Below, one piece after another: positions 1 through 5,858 of a DNA stretch of 7,883 bases (its first letter is position 1; each line of letters starts with the position of its first letter). A program made the position numbers and the translations under genes. The DNA comes from Spirochaetaceae bacterium (GTDB taxonomy: Bacteria > Spirochaetota > Spirochaetia > B11-G9): contig JAUVLL010000144.1 in assembly GCA_030600745.1 (NCBI GenBank), positions 1-7,883 of the forward strand, given 5' to 3'. The notes under the pieces are model-generated. The model did not search any database. It had not been told where the DNA came from and saw nothing but the letters and a program-made list of their open reading frames with translations.

Positions 1-564
1 AAGTGGGTTGACTATTCCGTTGGTGATACCGGACCTGCGGGCGGTATTATATTTTATGACGACACTATTGGTTTTGACCTTGATGATGACGGTACCATCC
101 AGGAAGATGAGAAAAACCTTATGAGTGACAGATATCTGGAAGCAGCACCGGGTGACCAGAATGGAGGTTCAAATATTGCATGGAGTAATATTGTTGACGA
201 ACCATCATTAGAGGATACAACTATTGGGAGCGGGCAGGCAAATACTATTGCTATTATTGGGCAGGCAGGATGCAATGATGGAGCGGCATTTTTATGTGAT
301 GTCCTGGAAATAACTAATGGTGGTGTTGATTATATTGATTGGTTTTTACCGTCGAAAGATGAGTTGGATTCAATGTATACAAATTTGTATCTGCAAAGTC
401 TGGGCGATTTATCTACTTACTATTATTGGAGTTCATCTGAGAGTTTAGGTGGTGATACCGCTGCATGGGCTCATTATTTTGATAGCGATACCCAGGGTGG
501 TTACGGGAAGGGTTCTGATTTCAGAGTGCGAGCTATTCGGGCTTTTTATACAGTACTACAGTAA
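1..564 (+). CDS. DUF1566 (Lcl-like) domain protein, 5' end outside window
   Basis: Frame 1 is open from the first base to TAA at 562-564 (187 visible residues), so the gene starts upstream of the window; the ATG at 121 is internal. The visible part begins with KWVDYSVGDTGPAGGIIFY, the usual opening of a DUF1566/Lcl repeat. It continues with RYLEAAPGDQ, the DWFLPSKDELDSMY segment and YYYWSSSES, and ends with the typical FRVRAIRAF. Proteins of this family are mostly secreted or lipid-anchored surface proteins, some binding host or sugar ligands (Lcl of Legionella); the function here is unknown. The N-terminus is missing, so a signal peptide cannot be judged. The last codons (546-564) lie inside a long inverted repeat. 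A truncated relative of the same C-terminus occurs at 2191-2367. Confidence 0.85.
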   Translation, partial: KWVDYSVGDTGPAGGIIFYDDTIGFDLDDDGTIQEDEKNLMSDRYLEAAPGDQNGGSNIAWSNIVDEPSLEDTTIGSGQANTIAIIGQAGCNDGAAFLCDVLEITNGGVDYIDWFLPSKDELDSMYTNLYLQSLGDLSTYYYWSSSESLGGDTAAWAHYFDSDTQGGYGKGSDFRVRAIRAFYTVLQ

Positions 565-616
565 ACAGTTATCAGAAATTTGTTCACTGGTAACTGTTTA
601 CTGTAGTACTGTATAA
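546..616. repeat. Perfect 26-bp inverted repeat with 19-nt loop
   Basis: The left arm 546-571 and right arm 591-616 are exact reverse complements; CAG 573-575 can also pair with CTG 587-589 in the loop. The left arm covers the last six codons and stop of the DUF1566 gene. A further TACTACAG copy at 623-630 reaches the rpn stop codon. It lies between convergent genes and could form a very stable hairpin. Neither side has a U-run after the stem, so it does not look like an ordinary intrinsic terminator. The loop carries the AGAAATTTGTTCACT text that also begins the repeats at 2398 and 3167. Confidence 0.85.
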
Positions 617-624
617 CAGCGATA

Positions 625-1593
625 CTACAGAAGCTTAAGAACACTCTCCTTATCTTCTGAAAACACAAAAGCATCAATGGCAGAATCAAGTTTCTTTAAG
701 TTAGTTACAGAAAGGATATGATTTTTCTCTTCTTCCGAAAGACCGTATTTTAATTCAAGCTGTCGCAATAGAACGTTATGCTTCTCTTCAAGCTCCCCCT
801 TTGCTAACCCTTCTGCCTCTCTCCGCTTTGCCATATTTTCGAAGTAACGTTTATCCATCTCAGCTTTTTCACGTGCAAAAGCATACCGTCTTAATTTGTC
901 ATTACTATTAAAAGCTTTATACATCTCATGAGCTGATCTTAGGTCTTCATCACTTTCCAATAATATTTTTAACATCTTTTTGTCCTGTCCTTCTGCCTTT
1001 AAATATAACATCCATCCGGCCATTTTACTACTCATTTTCCTGTCTTTTATCTTAGGAAGTTCAAGAAAATGGATTATAAGATGATCTGTAAGAGCATATT
1101 CCCTAGGTTGCATGGGCGAACAGGAAGCTTGCTTCCGACCAGCCCTTTCTCTTCCTTCTGTTATCATGAAGAAGTTATGATATGCAGGTAATTCCGGTAA
1201 AAGTTTGAAGTCTAATATGTTGATTCCTACTGTTGGGAGTAAACTTTCATAATCACCTCCCTTTTTTAGCTGGGATGCATATAGTTTTGCCCAGTAATAA
1301 AGTGCCCTGTTGCGGAAGCCTGTGTCTCCTGTTGACTGTACTTCAATGTTGAATAATTTCTTGTTCTCATCTTCTACTTCAATATCTAAAACTGATAATT
1401 TATCATCTTCAAACTCATGGTAGTTAAACGGGTTCTTCTGGATAACTTTTGTTATTTCAGGAAAGTCTGAATCCTGAAGGACAGAATTTATAAAGGAGAG
1501 TACCAGATGGTTACTTTCTTTAGTATCCATACCAAACATATACTTTATAAAGATATCGGATGTAGCTTTGACATAGTTATTTTGTTTGTTCAT
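625..1593 (-). CDS. Rpn/PD-(D/E)XK nuclease family transposase-like protein
   Basis: This 322-residue protein fits the Rpn family of recombination-promoting nucleases (also called PD-(D/E)XK nuclease family transposase). The N-terminal ATSDIFIKYMFG is the usual family opening. The nuclease core shows D70 in VLDIEVED, then E84 and Q86 in FNIEVQ, matching the D...ExQ form of the PD-(D/E)XK site. It is followed by RNRALYYWAKLYASQL (95-109) and the LLPTVGINILDF strand. The C-terminal third is charged and helical, as usual. Related proteins cut DNA and stimulate RecA-independent recombination or act in phage defence; the role here is inferred. The start at 1593 has GAGGT eight bases upstream. Residues about 148-161 look like an in-frame insertion (separate entry). 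The reading frame is otherwise intact. Confidence 0.88.
   Translation of the reverse strand: MNKQNNYVKATSDIFIKYMFGMDTKESNHLVLSFINSVLQDSDFPEITKVIQKNPFNYHEFEDDKLSVLDIEVEDENKKLFNIEVQSTGDTGFRNRALYYWAKLYASQLKKGGDYESLLPTVGINILDFKLLPELPAYHNFFMITEGRERAGRKQASCSPMQPREYALTDHLIIHFLELPKIKDRKMSSKMAGWMLYLKAEGQDKKMLKILLESDEDLRSAHEMYKAFNSNDKLRRYAFAREKAEMDKRYFENMAKRREAEGLAKGELEEKHNVLLRQLELKYGLSEEEKNHILSVTNLKKLDSAIDAFVFSEDKESVLKLL
1102..1143. repeat. Candidate 42-bp palindromic insertion inside rpn
   Basis: Within the rpn coding region, 1114-1145 forms an imperfect palindrome: GGGC, five bases, GGAAGC, TT, GCTTCC, five bases, GCCC. The encoded segment (about residues 152-165, AGRKQASCSPMQP) interrupts what otherwise reads like a continuous family motif, MITEGRER followed by EYALTDHLIIHFLELPK. 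A CCT triplet occurs at 1102-1104 and again at 1144-1146, and removing 42 bases keeps the frame. That it is an insertion is inferred from family memory, not from an alignment. Confidence 0.45.
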
Positions 1594-1758
1594 TATTTGT
1601 TACCTCATAGTACTTAGTACTGGGTAAACAGCATTCCTGCTTCAGCTATTTGAGAACTATGACTTTAGTTAGGGGGTTTAGTGCTTAAAGTTAGGGTGGA
1701 ATGACTAAGGTTATGGTCGGATAAGGATATTATAGCCATTTTAAGGGGTATAGTTTTG

Positions 1759-1800
1759 GTAACAGTTATCAGGGAACAGTGAACAGTTAACAGTGAACAG
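1759..1800. repeat. AACAGT(T/G) tandem heptamers in divergent spacer
   Basis: Four heptamer-like units (AACAGTG, AACAGTT, AACAGTG, AACAGAA) lie head to tail from 1775, preceded by AACAGTTATC at 1761. The 12-mer AACAGTGAACAG is exactly repeated at 1775-1786 and 1789-1800. The same AACAGTTATC word occurs at 564-573 and, with the variant ATCGG ending, at 2383-2394, so it belongs to a dispersed family. The rest of the 1594-1848 spacer between the divergent rpn and lipoprotein genes has TAGTACTTAGTACTGGGTAA at 1609-1628, related to the palindrome at 546-616. I see no convincing promoter there. Confidence 0.7.
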
Positions 1801-1848
1801 AATATTGGTAACTGCCGGAGATAGGAGTTTATTAAGGAGGAGTTTAAC

Positions 1849-2157
1849 ATGTTCAGAATCATTATCTTTTTATTTTTAGTTACTATGATTATATATTTTT
1901 CAGGCTGTAGCAATATCAACGATAGCTCTGTAGATATTCCTGAGGAAGAAGGTTTTAATAGCTGCCAGCCTGTAGGTATGTATATCGGGACAGCACAAGA
2001 GGGATGGTATTACAACTGCGATGGTACCCCAGAATTACTCATGCTTGGTGCGATCAATGGCCAGATTGCCCTATGTCTGCGCAACGGAACAAGATACGAA
2101 GGTTGGTATACTTCACTCGGCGATGATCTTATTGCGTGGTGTGACTGTTTGGATTGA
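1849..2157 (+). CDS. Small lipoprotein with two GTxxEGWY motifs
   Basis: This 102-residue protein begins at an ATG with a strong ribosome site, AAGGAGG at 1834-1840, eight bases upstream. The N-terminus has a hydrophobic stretch followed by YFSGC with the lipidation cysteine at residue 20, a relaxed lipobox acceptable for a spirochaete, so the product is probably membrane-anchored on the outer side. The mature part carries GTAQEGWY (47-54) and GTRYEGWY (80-87), two copies of one motif. Cysteines at 39, 57, 76, 98 and 100 may form disulfides. I recall similar IGTRSEGWY-type repeats in other bacterial surface proteins but cannot name a family or function. The TGA at 2155-2157 is followed in the same frame by a DUF1566 tail (2191-2367), so this may once have joined a longer protein, or the frame match may be chance. 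Confidence 0.72.
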   Translation: MFRIIIFLFLVTMIIYFSGCSNINDSSVDIPEEEGFNSCQPVGMYIGTAQEGWYYNCDGTPELLMLGAINGQIALCLRNGTRYEGWYTSLGDDLIAWCDCLD

Positions 2158-2190
2158 GTATTTTTAGCGGTCTATATCATTTCCTCATAC

Positions 2191-2367
2191 CTGATGCATG
2201 AACAAAAGGAAGTTATTGGTGGTTTTTCTACTTCTGATTACTATTGGAGTTCATCGGAGATCAGTGAAACCCAGGCGTGGGTTCAGGGCTTTGGCAGTAG
2301 TGTAAATCAAATTGCCAGCAATAAGAATAATGCTACGGTCAGGGTTCGTGCTATTCGGGTATTTTAG
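2191..2367 (+). pseudogene. Orphan C-terminal tail of a second DUF1566 gene
   Basis: Frame 1 from 2191 reads LMHEQKEVIGGFSTSDYYWSSSE and ends RVRAIRVF plus TAG at 2365-2367, clearly the C-terminal third of a DUF1566/Lcl domain like that at 1-564 (YYYWSSSES, VRAIRAF). No start with a ribosome site and no upstream DUF1566 sequence are present. The stretch 2158-2190 translates into unrelated hydrophobic residues after the TGA of the lipoprotein gene. It is therefore a remnant, probably left by recombination or deletion. The sequence just after its stop (CAGTAAACAGTTATC, then AGAAATTTGTTCACT) matches the sequence after the first DUF1566 gene, which supports shared ancestry of gene plus flank. Confidence 0.75.
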
Positions 2368-2397
2368 ACAGTTGAAGCAGTAAACAGTTATCGGTGT

Positions 2398-2462
2398 TCA
2401 GAAATTTGTTCACTCATTCTAACCAGACAGGCATCTGTCAGGGACATAGGGATATTGCTGTA
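2398..2462 (-). pseudogene. PIN-domain toxin remnant, direct repeat copy A
   Basis: These 65 bases match 3167-3231 at 58 positions, with only one mismatch in the first 38. Read on the minus strand they give YSNIPMSLTDACLVRMSE, which resembles the third conserved segment of VapC-like PIN proteins (acidic residue in the TDA triplet), then decay to a stop. Only about 20 codons survive, so it cannot be functional. It lies just beyond the stop of the nucleotidyltransferase gene and forms the left border of that cassette. The PIN assignment is from motif memory. Confidence 0.6.
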
Positions 2463-2466
2463 TTTT

Positions 2467-2931
2467 TTAAGTGTTTTGTTCTGTGTTTTTTAGTGCTTCA
2501 AGAGCTTCGACATCGGCCAGATCTTTAGTCCTCCCGGATGCTTTCTTATTACGAATTAGATCTTCCAGAGACAAATAATGAATTTTTAATCCTTCAATAT
2601 CAATTTCCAGGGACTGAGCATATGCTTCATTAAATTTAAGCCCGGATACTGCGGTCATAATATCAATCCGTCGGGGGGCAACACCAATTTGAAAAATTGT
2701 ATCGTCTTCCTGTAAGTCACTGATGGTTAATCCATGCAATGGAGCCCCAAAACTATGCAATGTACGCAACACAGCCCTTGCATTGTCTGGTGAGGGCAAT
2801 ACCCAAAGATCAATGTCCATTGTGGCTCGCGGGTAACCATGTGCAGCAAGGGCATATGCACCTACAAGAAGGAATTTAACGTCCTCGTCGACTAAGGACT
2901 GCAATATGTCTTTGTAATCTCTGTTCAACAT
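2467..2931 (-). CDS. Minimal nucleotidyltransferase (MNT/AbiEii-like)
   Basis: This 154-residue protein has a polymerase-beta type nucleotidyltransferase fold signature. LLVGAYALAAHGYPRAT (21-37) contains the nucleotide-binding glycine region, MDIDLWV gives the metal-binding pair D39 and D41, and RRIDIMT gives the third acidic residue, D90. The C-terminal LEDLIRNKKASGRTKDLADVEAL (122-144) is typical of the stand-alone nucleotidyltransferase/AbiEii-like group. All catalytic residues are present and the length is normal for that group. Such enzymes often act in toxin-antitoxin pairs, transferring nucleotides to tRNA or to a partner protein; the substrate here is unknown. The start lies 56 bp inside the preceding small gene, suggesting translational coupling, with only a weak AGG upstream. 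No HEPN partner is visible. Confidence 0.85.
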   Translation of the reverse strand: MLNRDYKDILQSLVDEDVKFLLVGAYALAAHGYPRATMDIDLWVLPSPDNARAVLRTLHSFGAPLHGLTISDLQEDDTIFQIGVAPRRIDIMTAVSGLKFNEAYAQSLEIDIEGLKIHYLSLEDLIRNKKASGRTKDLADVEALEALKNTEQNT

Positions 2932-3067
2932 TATGATACCTGCTTAAGGATGTTACTTCCCGGGTAAGTGGCCAAACCAGTTCAAGGCGGCTTTCAGGTG
3001 AACCATGAACAAATCCATAGTTTTTCCCCTCATCTTTAAGGTCAACCCGGGTAATAGTTATATTCAT
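2876..3067 (-). CDS. Small protein paired with the nucleotidyltransferase
   Basis: The chosen start is the ATG at 3067, giving 63 residues (MNITITRVDLKDEGKNYGFV...). An ATG at 3139 is in frame but would add 24 residues from what looks like decayed sequence with no ribosome site. Conserved-looking blocks are GFVHGSPESRLELVWPLT (18-35) and RLQRHIAVLSRRGR at the C-terminus. From memory, short ORFs with a RxxxVWPLT block and a basic RLQRHV-type end commonly sit directly upstream of stand-alone nucleotidyltransferases; no function is assigned that I know of. The 3' end overlaps the nucleotidyltransferase start by 56 bp in another frame. It could be an antitoxin or accessory factor, but that is inference from context. 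No clear ribosome site precedes 3067. Confidence 0.6.
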   Translation of the reverse strand: MNITITRVDLKDEGKNYGFVHGSPESRLELVWPLTREVTSLSRYHNVEQRLQRHIAVLSRRGR

Positions 3068-3135
3068 GGTGTAAATATACCATTTCCCAGTTGTTTCCTC
3101 AATGAAATTACAATTTATTGTGGAACGTTTTGCAT

Positions 3136-3279
3136 TCAAATATCTTTTATTATAAATGCAGCACTGTCAGATATTTGTTCACTCATTCTAACCAGACAGG
3201 CATCAGCCAGAGACATTGGAATATTACTGTAATATCCTGATAAACCAGAATCGACATCTATTCTTATTAGTGTTACTCT
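3136..3279 (-). pseudogene. PIN-domain toxin remnant, direct repeat copy B
   Basis: The minus strand is open for 47 codons between stops, without a usable start. It contains YYSNIPMSLADACLVRMSE, then ISDSAAFII and a stop at 3136-3138. The block resembles the conserved third motif region of VapC-like PIN toxins, with D in LADACLVR as the acidic active-site residue. The first and second acidic motifs are absent. Part of it (3167-3231) is the second copy of the 65-bp repeat at 2398-2462. It borders the nucleotidyltransferase cassette on its upstream side. Confidence 0.6.
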
Positions 3280-3313
3280 TTAAAAAGACATTCGTTATTT
3301 AAGGATTAAATAA

Positions 3314-4423
3314 ATGATGATCAGTATTATTCCAAAAAAAATCCCTCTGTATTCCCTATTAGTATTATTTGCGGTTTTTCTTTCCTGTACATCCGGTTCC
3401 GGAAAAACTCCAGAGTATGATAAAAGTGAACAGAACTTACAGCTGCCAATACTTGCACAACAGGAGATATTAGTTGAAGAATCAGGTGATAGAACAGAGT
3501 ATAGTATGTATAACGATATTACGGAAAAAGGTCCTGTAATCCCCGGAATATTGCAGGGGGCAGTACCCCAGGGGATGGCCTATTACTCCGATAAAGATCT
3601 GATGCTTATATCAAATTACATGTTTGACACCAGACCCGGCTGTATAACAGCCGTGTCTATGGTAGACGGGCTTTTAAAAAAAACACTGTGGTTATTAAAT
3701 CCGGATGGAACTCCGCATATGGGGCATGTGGGCGGTCTGGCAGTAAGTGAAAAATATCTGTGGATTGCTTCCGGAAAAGGTGTGTACTATGTTTCACTGG
3801 AAACCTTCAATAACCAGACTGATAATACTAATTTGAAGATGACAGCGTTTGTACCGACTGCAGCCAAAGGCTCATTTGCTTCATTCAACAATGGAATACT
3901 CTGGATAGGGGAGTTTACAAGCAGGGATAGGACTTATACTACTCCTAAATCCCATCATTTCAAAACAGCAGAAGGGAATGTAAATCATGGATGGCTGGCC
4001 GGTTTTATTCTGGATATTGATTCTGATATGATCAATTCGGAAAATACAATTGCAGGTATAAGTTATCCTGATTACATTTTGTCTATTCCTCACGAAGTTC
4101 AGGGTGCCGTATTTATGGATGATAAAATTATATTAAGCCAATCATATGGCAGAAAAAATAACAGCAGAATTTCAGTTTATGCAGACCCTCTCAAAGATCC
4201 GGCACATAATTCTTATACAACTGATGACAGTAATTCAATTCCTGTATGGATTCTGGACAAACAAAATTTTGAACTGGAAATTACAGCTCCGCCTATGTCA
4301 GAGGGAATTACTGAATATCAGGGATATGCTGCAGTACTATATGAATCAGGATCAGACAAGTACAGACATACTGCAAAAAATCCCCGTGATAGAATAGATA
4401 TCCTTAAAACAGAGATTCCTTAA
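3314..4423 (+). CDS. Secreted beta-propeller-like lipoprotein of unknown function
   Basis: This 369-residue protein starts at ATG 3314, with AAGGA at 3301-3305 eight bases upstream; a second ATG follows immediately. KK at 8-9 precedes a hydrophobic segment and FLSC, placing the lipidated cysteine at residue 25, so the mature protein should be anchored in a membrane facing the periplasm or cell surface. After a flexible stretch (26-75) the sequence has blade-like repeats: PQGMAYYSDKDLMLISNYM (85-103), HVGGLAVSEKYLWIASGKGVYYVSL (138-162), FASFNNGILWIGEF (188-201) and EVQGAVFMDDKIILSQSYG (261-279). These recall quinoprotein/YncE-type propellers. I recall uncharacterised secreted homologues in Firmicutes with the same PQGMAYY and GHVGG blocks. 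No catalytic motif is evident; ligand binding is possible but not shown. It is monocistronic and converges on the MYG1-like gene. Confidence 0.75.
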   Translation: MMISIIPKKIPLYSLLVLFAVFLSCTSGSGKTPEYDKSEQNLQLPILAQQEILVEESGDRTEYSMYNDITEKGPVIPGILQGAVPQGMAYYSDKDLMLISNYMFDTRPGCITAVSMVDGLLKKTLWLLNPDGTPHMGHVGGLAVSEKYLWIASGKGVYYVSLETFNNQTDNTNLKMTAFVPTAAKGSFASFNNGILWIGEFTSRDRTYTTPKSHHFKTAEGNVNHGWLAGFILDIDSDMINSENTIAGISYPDYILSIPHEVQGAVFMDDKIILSQSYGRKNNSRISVYADPLKDPAHNSYTTDDSNSIPVWILDKQNFELEITAPPMSEGITEYQGYAAVLYESGSDKYRHTAKNPRDRIDILKTEIP

Positions 4424-4465
4424 TCAGTTTTATCCATTCATCTTCATAGGAAGGGATAAACTTCA

Positions 4466-5023
4466 TTAAAAACCCTCCCTGATCTCAATATTCCCGGTTT
4501 CTTTCAGCCATACAGCAGCCTTCTGTTTTGCTATTTCAAAAGATATTTTATCATTGAGTCCGTCAATGAAAATTTTTAGAACCAGCATCGGGTCATTTTC
4601 AAATGTGTTGAGCAGTATTCCCTGTCCGAAAGAGAAATACTCTCTGCTTTCACTGACAAGATGGAAGTCATCAAGACTCATTGCCCCTTTTGTATCAACT
4701 TTTGAAACCAGTTTAATATAATCATGAAGCTCAGTATCTTTCATATGAGAGAAGTATTTATCAAATAGCAATAGTACTGCACTATCAAGATCTCTGTCCT
4801 GATGATGATCAAAGAGTCCCTTTTCGCTGTCCAGTACAAGCCCGCAGTCAATAAAATATGTATCTTCAGAAATATTTCCACTTGCTACAATATTTGCTGC
4901 ATCCTGAGAATTTATACGTTCTATTTTTTCCGGCTCTTTGCCAATGTGAAGAGCAAGTAATGCTGATCCCAGCAGTTCATCCATATGAGCTTTCCCGTCG
5001 TGGGTAATTATGGTGTATGACAT
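4466..5023 (-). CDS. Short MYG1/DHH-like metal-dependent phosphoesterase
   Basis: This 185-residue protein resembles the N-terminal catalytic part of MYG1 (UPF0160) proteins, relatives of DHH phosphoesterases; eukaryotic MYG1 is a 3'-5' RNA exonuclease. THDGKAHMDE (7-16) matches the THDGxFHxDE metal motif with H8, H13 and D15. YFIDCG gives D59, and FDHHQ (71-75) is the DHH signature. VDTKGAM near 109-115 corresponds to the next conserved acidic region. It is much shorter than full MYG1 (over 300 residues); short bacterial relatives exist, but the biological role is unknown. The ATG at 5023 has no strong ribosome site. It lies 39 bp downstream of the PIN toxin gene on the same strand, so co-transcription is possible. 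A -1 frame continuation after the stop, beginning at the run of five T residues, is noted as a finding. Confidence 0.75.
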   Translation of the reverse strand: MSYTIITHDGKAHMDELLGSALLALHIGKEPEKIERINSQDAANIVASGNISEDTYFIDCGLVLDSEKGLFDHHQDRDLDSAVLLLFDKYFSHMKDTELHDYIKLVSKVDTKGAMSLDDFHLVSESREYFSFGQGILLNTFENDPMLVLKIFIDGLNDKISFEIAKQKAAVWLKETGNIEIREGF

Positions 5024-5062
5024 CCGGGCACTCTATCATAAAATGGTTTTCTTATTCTACTG

Positions 5063-5524
5063 TTAGATGATATCTGTGGATATATCTGATAACTTTCCTA
5101 TATGTTCAAACTGCTCAACTTTGCTAATATGTTTGCTGTCATTAGTTACGAATACAGCCCCATTTAGAATAGCCAAAGCATGGTATAATGAATCAGTTAA
5201 TTCAGGATAACCACTTTTACGATTTCCGGTTCTTGCTATTTCAATTGCTTTCATTCGTACATTACTATTCGGTACAATAATATTTATTGCTCCTTCTTTT
5301 GCAAGATGTTCAATGTATTTTAAATGTTTCTGTATCTCTTCCACGTTGTCTAAATTACCGCATAGAACCCCCGTGATCTCGTCCAGTAAAAGACTTGGTA
5401 CAATAATTTTTATCCTGTTTAAAATAGCGTTTTTTATAAGATGCTGTGAGTAATTTTTTAAGGGCCTGCCAAATATATACTCCAGAAAGACATTTGCATC
5501 TAATACATAAAGGTTATTTCCCAT
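5063..5524 (-). CDS. VapC-like PIN-domain toxin
   Basis: This 153-residue PIN-domain protein is a probable metal-dependent endoribonuclease toxin. The four acidic positions are visible: D9 in YVLDANVFLEYI, E49 in LLLDEITGVL, D111 in PELTDSLYHALA and D129 in FVTNDSKHI. The length is normal for VapC. The start codon lies inside the end of the antitoxin gene (11-bp overlap, different frame) with only a weak AGAAG upstream, consistent with translational coupling that keeps toxin below antitoxin. VapC family toxins cleave tRNA or rRNA and are neutralised by the partner; the RNA target here cannot be read from sequence. It is unrelated in sequence to the PIN remnants at 2398 and 3167. Confidence 0.88.
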   Translation of the reverse strand: MGNNLYVLDANVFLEYIFGRPLKNYSQHLIKNAILNRIKIIVPSLLLDEITGVLCGNLDNVEEIQKHLKYIEHLAKEGAINIIVPNSNVRMKAIEIARTGNRKSGYPELTDSLYHALAILNGAVFVTNDSKHISKVEQFEHIGKLSDISTDII

Positions 5525-5816
5525 AATTTGTATTAGCTTCTATTCTTTTCTCTTCACGCATAGATCTTAAAATATTAGTCGGATTACTATCTATTGAGAT
5601 TACCGGTAGCCCTTCCATCTCTTCGAGTAATGCTTTCTGTTGAGGCGAGATGTTTGTAGTATTAATATTTTGGGAATTTTTACTTTCCAGGGGGATTATT
5701 TTTGCGAGAGATTTTCCTTTTCTTTGAATAGTGAAAATCTCTTTTTTATAGAAAACTTCATCCAGCAATGTACCTAATTGTCTTCGGGCTGCCGTTACAT
5801 CGATTACTTTTTCCAT
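5514..5816 (-). CDS. Phd/YefM-type antitoxin
   Basis: The protein is 100 residues from the ATG at 5816, chosen because GGAGG at 5822-5826 lies five bases upstream. An in-frame ATG at 5828 would place the ribosome site inside the gene, and anything longer would run through the promoter. The N-terminus MEKVIDVTAARRQLGTLLDEV is the Phd/YefM DNA-binding fold, followed by FTIQRKGKSLAKIIPL, its usual second half. The C-terminal 50 residues are polar and probably disordered until bound to the toxin. Such antitoxins block the toxin and repress their own operon with it. Repeats over the promoter (5832-5858) are likely binding sites. Confidence 0.88.
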   Translation of the reverse strand: MEKVIDVTAARRQLGTLLDEVFYKKEIFTIQRKGKSLAKIIPLESKNSQNINTTNISPQQKALLEEMEGLPVISIDSNPTNILRSMREEKRIEANTNYGK

Positions 5817-5831
5817 AATATCCTCCATATC

Positions 5832-5858
5832 AACTATATGAGTTAATATAGTTAATAT
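5832..5858. promoter_or_regulatory. Operator-like repeats overlapping the phd promoter
   Basis: AACTATAT (5832-5839) and ATATAGTT (5846-5853) form an inverted repeat with a 6-bp gap. AGTTAATAT is also repeated in tandem at 5841-5849 and 5850-5858. They overlap the -10 box and start site of the antitoxin promoter, as expected for autoregulation by a Phd-VapC complex. Binding is inferred. Confidence 0.55.

Noticed and set aside
54..275. Minus-strand ORF within the DUF1566 gene
   Set aside because: It is antisense to a clear coding frame and has no motif of its own.
1759..1800. CRISPR array
   Set aside because: Units are 7 bp in tandem without spacers, and no cas genes are present.
1665..1919. 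Minus-strand ORF over the repeat spacer
   Set aside because: Its LLTVHCSLITV-type translation is just the AACAGT repeats read backwards, and it overlaps the start of the lipoprotein gene.
2155..2157. TGA read as selenocysteine linking the lipoprotein to the DUF1566 tail
   Set aside because: The bases after the stop encode no recognisable domain before the tail, I see no SECIS-like hairpin, and the upstream protein looks complete.
546..3231. Integron cassette array with attC sites, as known in Treponema denticola
   Set aside because: Small mixed cassettes and palindromes suggested it, but I found no RYYYAAC / GTTRRRY core pairs at the repeat borders and no integrase in the window.
3005..3232. 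Plus-strand ORF across the cassette border
   Set aside because: It lies antisense to the small protein gene and the PIN remnant and has no ribosome site or recognisable motif.
4429..4460. Terminator between the convergent lipoprotein and MYG1-like genes
   Set aside because: TTTATCC and GGATAAA can pair, but the stem is AT-rich with an 18-nt loop and no U-run, so it is too weak to call.
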